From assembly GCA_028679495.1 (NCBI GenBank), contig JAJRBK010000104.1, positions 1-8,599 on the forward strand: a stretch of 8,599 nt of DNA, in the 5' to 3' direction. This document shows, in pieces, positions 5,824 through 8,599 of this stretch; positions within the stretch are counted from its first letter, which is position 1; each line of letters starts with the position of its first letter. The notes below the pieces were generated by a model that was given only the letters and a program-made list of their open reading frames with translations, was not told the DNA's origin and made no database searches. Origin of the DNA: Methanobacteriota archaeon (GTDB lineage: Archaea > Halobacteriota > Bog-38 > Methanoflorentales > Methanoflorentaceae). The position numbers and the translations under genes are program-made.

Positions 5824-5917
5824 AAGGATCCCCAAAACGCTCCGAGAAGTGCGGACGCATCACTTCGAGGATCTCGGGACGCATCGGCGTTGTGGCAGCG
5901 TGATCAGAGTAAATCGT
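5762..5917 (-). pseudogene. Truncated cysteine desulfurase (NifS/IscS family), N-terminal fragment
   Basis: On the minus strand from 5914 downwards the frame reads IYSDHAATTPM, RPEILEVMRPHFSERFGDP and SSLHSYGLDARAA. This is the unmistakable N-terminus of class V aminotransferase cysteine desulfurases ('YLDnAATTP...PyF.e.fGNPSS.HsfGreAr'). These enzymes take sulfur from cysteine for Fe-S cluster assembly. Similarity stops at about residue 43 (near 5786), and the frame ends at TAG 5762-5764; full enzymes have ~380-400 residues including the PLP lysine, all lost here. The codon where Met is expected is ACG (5915-5917), preceded by an SD-like AGGGTGA and a TATA-like TTAAATA, so the start codon seems to have mutated from ATG. 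It is a non-functional remnant. Confidence 0.8.
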
Positions 5918-5948
5918 AGTGTCACCCTGTACCGATCGTTTGACGTCG

Positions 5949-5955
5949 TATTTAA
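5949..5955 (-). promoter_or_regulatory. TATA-like element of the cysteine desulfurase remnant
   Basis: TTAAATA on the minus strand lies about 31 bases before the ACG at 5917, with AGGGTGA between. The spacing fits an archaeal promoter with a very short leader. It is probably a relic of the once complete gene. Confidence 0.3.
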
Positions 5956-6168
5956 CCTCTCACCTTCCGGCAGACAGAGACGATCTTGGGGGTGCGACTC
6001 GTAAAGAAGCCCTCATATGGAAGCCACATCCATCGTAAGCCAATCACCTTGAAGCAGTACATAGTTATTCGTGCAGATTTTGTCAATTCGTTTCGAGCCG
6101 TTGTCAATCATCGCGATGCGCGCGAGCCACTGCGTGGAATTCTGGTAACTCAACTTCCATGTAGGTGA

Positions 6169-6315
6169 TTCGCGTCAATAAGAATTCCAGTCTTTAAGCA
6201 TCGAAATCTTGGCGTTGGCGGCAAAGGCACTGGGATAGGCCCACAGGGCGTCGCAAGATATTACTACGAGAATGGTAACCCTTTTCTGGAGGACGAACAT
6301 GAGAACGCTCGATGA
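6169..6315 (+). pseudogene. Start-less glycine-rich frame, possible C-terminal gene remnant
   Basis: Between TGA 6166-6168 and TGA 6313-6315 lie 48 codons with no ATG, GTG or TTG. They include LGVGGKGTGIGPQGVARYYYENGNPFLED. The glycine-rich loop followed by an aromatic-acidic end looks like protein, and the frame overlaps the next gene by 17 bases. No family was recognised. Its final codons coincide with the ribosome site of the next gene, so part of the resemblance may be accidental. Confidence 0.25.
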
Positions 6316-6625
6316 GAAGGATATAGAGATCTTAAGGAAGCTAGCCCCAGAGGCGAAGATACCCACCCATTACCGCTCCATCCTGCCACCAGTCTCCATG
6401 CATTTTGCAGCCGACGATGAGGATTTACAGGACCGGCTAAAGAGGCTCTCAACAGAGGACCTCAAGTATCTGGCTGACCGCATCCTGGACGGCTCGGAGT
6501 GCTTGCTGTGCGTCTCCCCAGAGGCTGCCGGGATGTTTCTAGACCTGCTGGAGGAGAGAATGCCCGGAGATACTGCGAGGAGGATAAGGGAGCAGTACAA
6601 TTCGGCGACAGGATATGATGTCTGA
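6299..6625 (+). CDS. Uncharacterised 108-residue protein
   Basis: The protein starts at ATG 6299-6301, chosen over the earlier ATG 6272 because GGAGG lies at 6288-6292, the correct distance upstream. It reads MRTLDEKDIEILRKLAPEAK, then IPTHYRSILPPVSMHFAADDEDLQDRLKRLSTEDLKYLADRILDG, a short CLLC (68-71) and a final helix LDLLEERMPGDTARRIREQY. It appears all-helical, acidic and soluble; the LSTEDLKYLADRILDG helix pair resembles small archaeal helical proteins of unknown role, but I cannot name the family. Arginine is mostly encoded by AGA/AGG (7 of 10 by hand count), while the ABC operon uses mostly CGN, so this gene may be of different origin. No partner gene on its strand. Confidence 0.78.
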   Translation: MRTLDEKDIEILRKLAPEAKIPTHYRSILPPVSMHFAADDEDLQDRLKRLSTEDLKYLADRILDGSECLLCVSPEAAGMFLDLLEERMPGDTARRIREQYNSATGYDV

Positions 6626-6883
6626 AGGATCTCTTTTCCCAGAAATTCTCTGCGGTTACAATGTCGCGCGGCTGGTTGTCCTGCTCACCGTGAAGTTTTC
6701 GCCGGGCGCAGATCTCAACAGGACATGGAAACGCTCGCGGATTGTTCTTACATGCTCTAACATCAAAGGTGGTGCAGCCATCACGTTTCTTAGCTCTTGA
6801 CACGGCTACTAAGCGTCTAGCGGCCTACAAGGATCGTGCACAGGATGCATCATGAAGAATAAACCCGGTGCGTAATAGTGACG
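6626..6883. other. Intergenic stretch without a recognisable gene
   Basis: The two flanking genes converge here. Open frames on both strands exist, but none has a ribosome site or a recognisable domain. No strong hairpin with a T-run was found for either gene. Confidence 0.45.
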
Positions 6884-7501
6884 TCAGTTTGAAATCTGGG
6901 GCTTCGACGTTATCACAAATATGCCCACTTGAGACAGCAGGTTCTGAAAATGTCTTGCGGTCTTGCCAGTGGCACAGCTTCTCAAACCGATGAGTTGTTC
7001 AACGACAATACCTCTCGTCTTGCAAAACACCTCAAAATCGCTGATGGTCGACAGATGGATATTAGACGTATCATACCAGTCATACGGCAAAAAATCAACT
7101 TTTGGCATTTGCCCTTTGCTCAGAAGCTGCCACCGTATCTTGAAATACCCAAAATTAGGAAAGCTCACAATCGCTCTGCTTCCAACGCGGAGCATCTCGT
7201 TGATAACGAGCGTTGGCTTTTGCACGACCTGCAGGGTCTGATTCAACACGACGTAATCAAAGGATGCATCGCCGTAGTCGCTCAGCCCCTCGTCGACATC
7301 ACCGTGAAAGACGGTAAGCCCCTTGCGTACGCACGCGGCGATACAGTGATCGTTAATTTCAACGCCGCGAATGTCCTTGATCCCGCTGCGTTTGAGCTTG
7401 AGCAGCAAATCGCCGTTCCCGCAACCGAGGTCAAGGACGCGTGAGCCTGCAGGAATGAGGCTTACAATAATGTCGTGATCATATCGTTGCACTGCGATCA
7501 C
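6884..7501 (-). CDS. metW: Methionine biosynthesis protein MetW
   Basis: The 205-residue protein has a class I SAM-methyltransferase fold: motif I VLDLGCGNG (22-30), acidic turn GVEIN (46-50), GDVDEGL (67-73) and FDYVVLNQTLQ (81-91). The MetW hallmarks FPNFGYFKIRWQLL (114-127) and PYDWYDTSNIHLSTISDFE (139-157) are also present. MetW proteins pair with MetX in methionine synthesis and are needed for, or stimulate, homoserine acylation in several bacteria; a methyl-transfer reaction has not been firmly established. The start is GTG (7499-7501), overlapping the metX TGA by four bases (GTGA), a classical coupling arrangement. Length is normal. The gene is complete and ends with SKPQISN. Confidence 0.94.
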   Translation of the reverse strand: MIAVQRYDHDIIVSLIPAGSRVLDLGCGNGDLLLKLKRSGIKDIRGVEINDHCIAACVRKGLTVFHGDVDEGLSDYGDASFDYVVLNQTLQVVQKPTLVINEMLRVGSRAIVSFPNFGYFKIRWQLLSKGQMPKVDFLPYDWYDTSNIHLSTISDFEVFCKTRGIVVEQLIGLRSCATGKTARHFQNLLSQVGIFVITSKPQISN

Positions 7502-8583
7502 CTTGACACGTTGTCTAGGAAGCCCGGGATGAGCTCAGTGAGCGGCTCGACCTCGAGCAGGAAGGCGTCGTGTCCACGCCACGACTGCACCTCACAGTAG
7601 GTGACGTCTTTATTTCTCCTGCGCAAGGACCGTACAAGCGCCCTTTGTTGTACCGGCGGAAACAGCCAGTCCGATGAAAACGATATAATCAGCAGCTTTG
7701 CCGTTATGGAAGAGAGATCAGGAATGTCAAAATAATCCATCGCTTTTGTTATGTACAGGTACGAGTTGGCATCAAACCGTTCGACAAACTTGTTGCCCTT
7801 ATAGTGGAGATAGCTTTCCACCTCAAAGTCTTCAGAAAACCCATAATGGTAGCCTTCAATTCCCTTGAGCGCTCTGCCGAACTTCTCGTGCATCGATTCT
7901 TCACTGAGGTACGTAATATGGCCGATCATCCGCGCTAATGCAAGTCCAGCGCGTGGCGGTGTGCGGCCATAATAATCTCCATTACACCAATACGGGTCCG
8001 ACATGATTGCCTGCCGGCCCACCTCGTTAAATGCGATTGCTTGAGCGGAAAGACGCTTGGCAGCCGCTAAAACCACGGCCGACCGGACCATATTCGGATA
8101 GTCGACCGCCCATTGAAGCGCCTGCATGCCGCCAAGTGACCCACCGATCACGCTTACGAGTGTATCTATGCCTAGGTGAGCGATGAGGCGCTTTTGTGCA
8201 CGAACCATATCCCTGACGGTGATGACAGGAAAACTCAGACCGTACGGGTGTTCTGTTTCAGGATTGCGAGTCCCTGGTCCTGTTGATCCACTACATCCCC
8301 CGATGATGTTAGAACAAATAATGAAATACTTGTTTGTGTCGAGTGCCTTACCCGGGCCGATAAAGTCGTACCACCAGCCCTGTTCCCCTTTATCGTTTGT
8401 GAAGCCTGCGTGCGCGCTGCCAGAGAGGGCATGTAGCAGCAATATAGCATTATCGTGAGCAGGATTCAACTTGCCGTACGTTTCATAGGCGACTGTAGTA
8501 GGGGCGAGTGTCCTCCCGCAGTCTAAGTCGAGCGCGTCAAACGTGTGATACTTCGTCCGTAAAGTCGCTGCTACTTCGTACAT
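7498..8583 (-). CDS. metX: Homoserine O-acetyltransferase
   Basis: The 361-residue alpha/beta hydrolase acylates the hydroxyl of homoserine, the activating step before sulfhydrylation to homocysteine. Landmarks are AYETYGKLN (32-40), NAILLLHALSGSAHAG (45-60), WWYDFIGPGKALDTNKYF (70-87), SNIIGGCSGSTGP (91-103), the nucleophile elbow GGSLGGMQALQWA (Ser149) and the acid and base of the triad at Asp305 (SSDWLFPP) and His338 (GHDAFLLE). Length is slightly short of the usual ~370-380. The frame is open through the ATG at 8583 to the window edge with no visible ribosome site, so the true start may lie a few codons further upstream. Whether the acyl donor is acetyl- or succinyl-CoA cannot be told from this family alone. 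It overlaps metW by four bases. Confidence 0.95.
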   Translation of the reverse strand: MYEVAATLRTKYHTFDALDLDCGRTLAPTTVAYETYGKLNPAHDNAILLLHALSGSAHAGFTNDKGEQGWWYDFIGPGKALDTNKYFIICSNIIGGCSGSTGPGTRNPETEHPYGLSFPVITVRDMVRAQKRLIAHLGIDTLVSVIGGSLGGMQALQWAVDYPNMVRSAVVLAAAKRLSAQAIAFNEVGRQAIMSDPYWCNGDYYGRTPPRAGLALARMIGHITYLSEESMHEKFGRALKGIEGYHYGFSEDFEVESYLHYKGNKFVERFDANSYLYITKAMDYFDIPDLSSITAKLLIISFSSDWLFPPVQQRALVRSLRRRNKDVTYCEVQSWRGHDAFLLEVEPLTELIPGFLDNVSR

Positions 8584-8599
8584 GCCAGTGCTTGATCGA

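Larger units (their letters stand above)
5667..6298. other. Gene graveyard between two small unknown genes
   Basis: This 630-base gap has no intact gene. It holds the oxidase remnant (5704-5823), the opposing cysteine desulfurase remnant (5762-5917) and a start-less glycine-rich frame (6169-6315). Between about 5957 and 6168 nothing is recognisable; the plus-strand frame ending at the TGA at 6166-6168 is open but resembles no family known to me. Confidence 0.6.

Noticed and set aside
6462..6803. Minus-strand 113-codon frame with several cysteines (CKNNPRAFPCPVEIC)
   Set aside because: The part outside the opposing gene looks mildly protein-like, but there is no ribosome site at the GTG, half is antisense to the 108-residue gene, and I recognise no family.
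6929..7444. Plus-strand 171-codon frame
   Set aside because: It lies wholly antisense to metW, which has clear family motifs.
1..8599. Searched by eye for tRNA, rRNA, CRISPR repeats, transposase genes and attachment sites
   Set aside because: No T-loop-like GGTTCGA pattern, regular spaced repeats, DDE or recombinase motifs or terminal inverted repeats stood out. A covariance-model search would be needed to be sure for small RNAs.

Overview
This is an accessory-type stretch of about 50% GC from an anaerobic prokaryote. I lean towards an archaeon of the methanogen/ANME (Methanomicrobia-like) type. The grounds are TATA-like boxes followed by short leaders with strong Shine-Dalgarno (SD) sites, a radical SAM protein, a DUF3303-type protein, and several small proteins whose style fits such archaea. 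The evidence is soft: metX-metW and the ABC/DUF2318 set also occur in anaerobic bacteria, and there is no rRNA, tRNA or informational gene to settle it.

Layout, left to right. (1) 1-2541: a lone radical SAM gene (+) and a DUF3303-like gene (-) lie between two copies of a small unknown gene in opposite orientation (1-195 + and 2263-2541 -). A membrane-anchor-like remnant lies between the first copy and the radical SAM gene. (2) 2730-5190, all on the minus strand: a tightly packed operon of FtsX/MacB-type permease, ATPase and a DUF2318 Cys-rich protein. The DUF2318 gene carries an apparent -1 frameshift just after its signal-anchor segment. (3) 5370-6315 (+/-): an unknown 98-residue Cys-containing protein, then a gene graveyard. 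Here the first ~32 codons of a pyridoxamine 5'-phosphate oxidase-like gene (+) run head-on into the first ~43 codons of a NifS/IscS cysteine desulfurase (-). (4) 6299-6625: an unknown 108-residue protein with AGR-rich arginine codons. (5) 6884-8583 (-): metX and metW, overlapping by 4 bases, for homoserine acylation in methionine synthesis.

How the genes work together: the permease, ATPase and DUF2318 protein should form one membrane machine. A CxxC in the permease's outer domain and the CxxC pairs of DUF2318 suggest metal or thiol-redox handling, but the substrate is not known. MetX makes the activated homoserine for sulfhydrylation, and MetW is its usual partner methyltransferase-fold protein. 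The left half is marked by paralogous inverted repeats and broken genes, which points to rearrangement and gene decay. No CRISPR array, transposase, tRNA or rRNA was seen.
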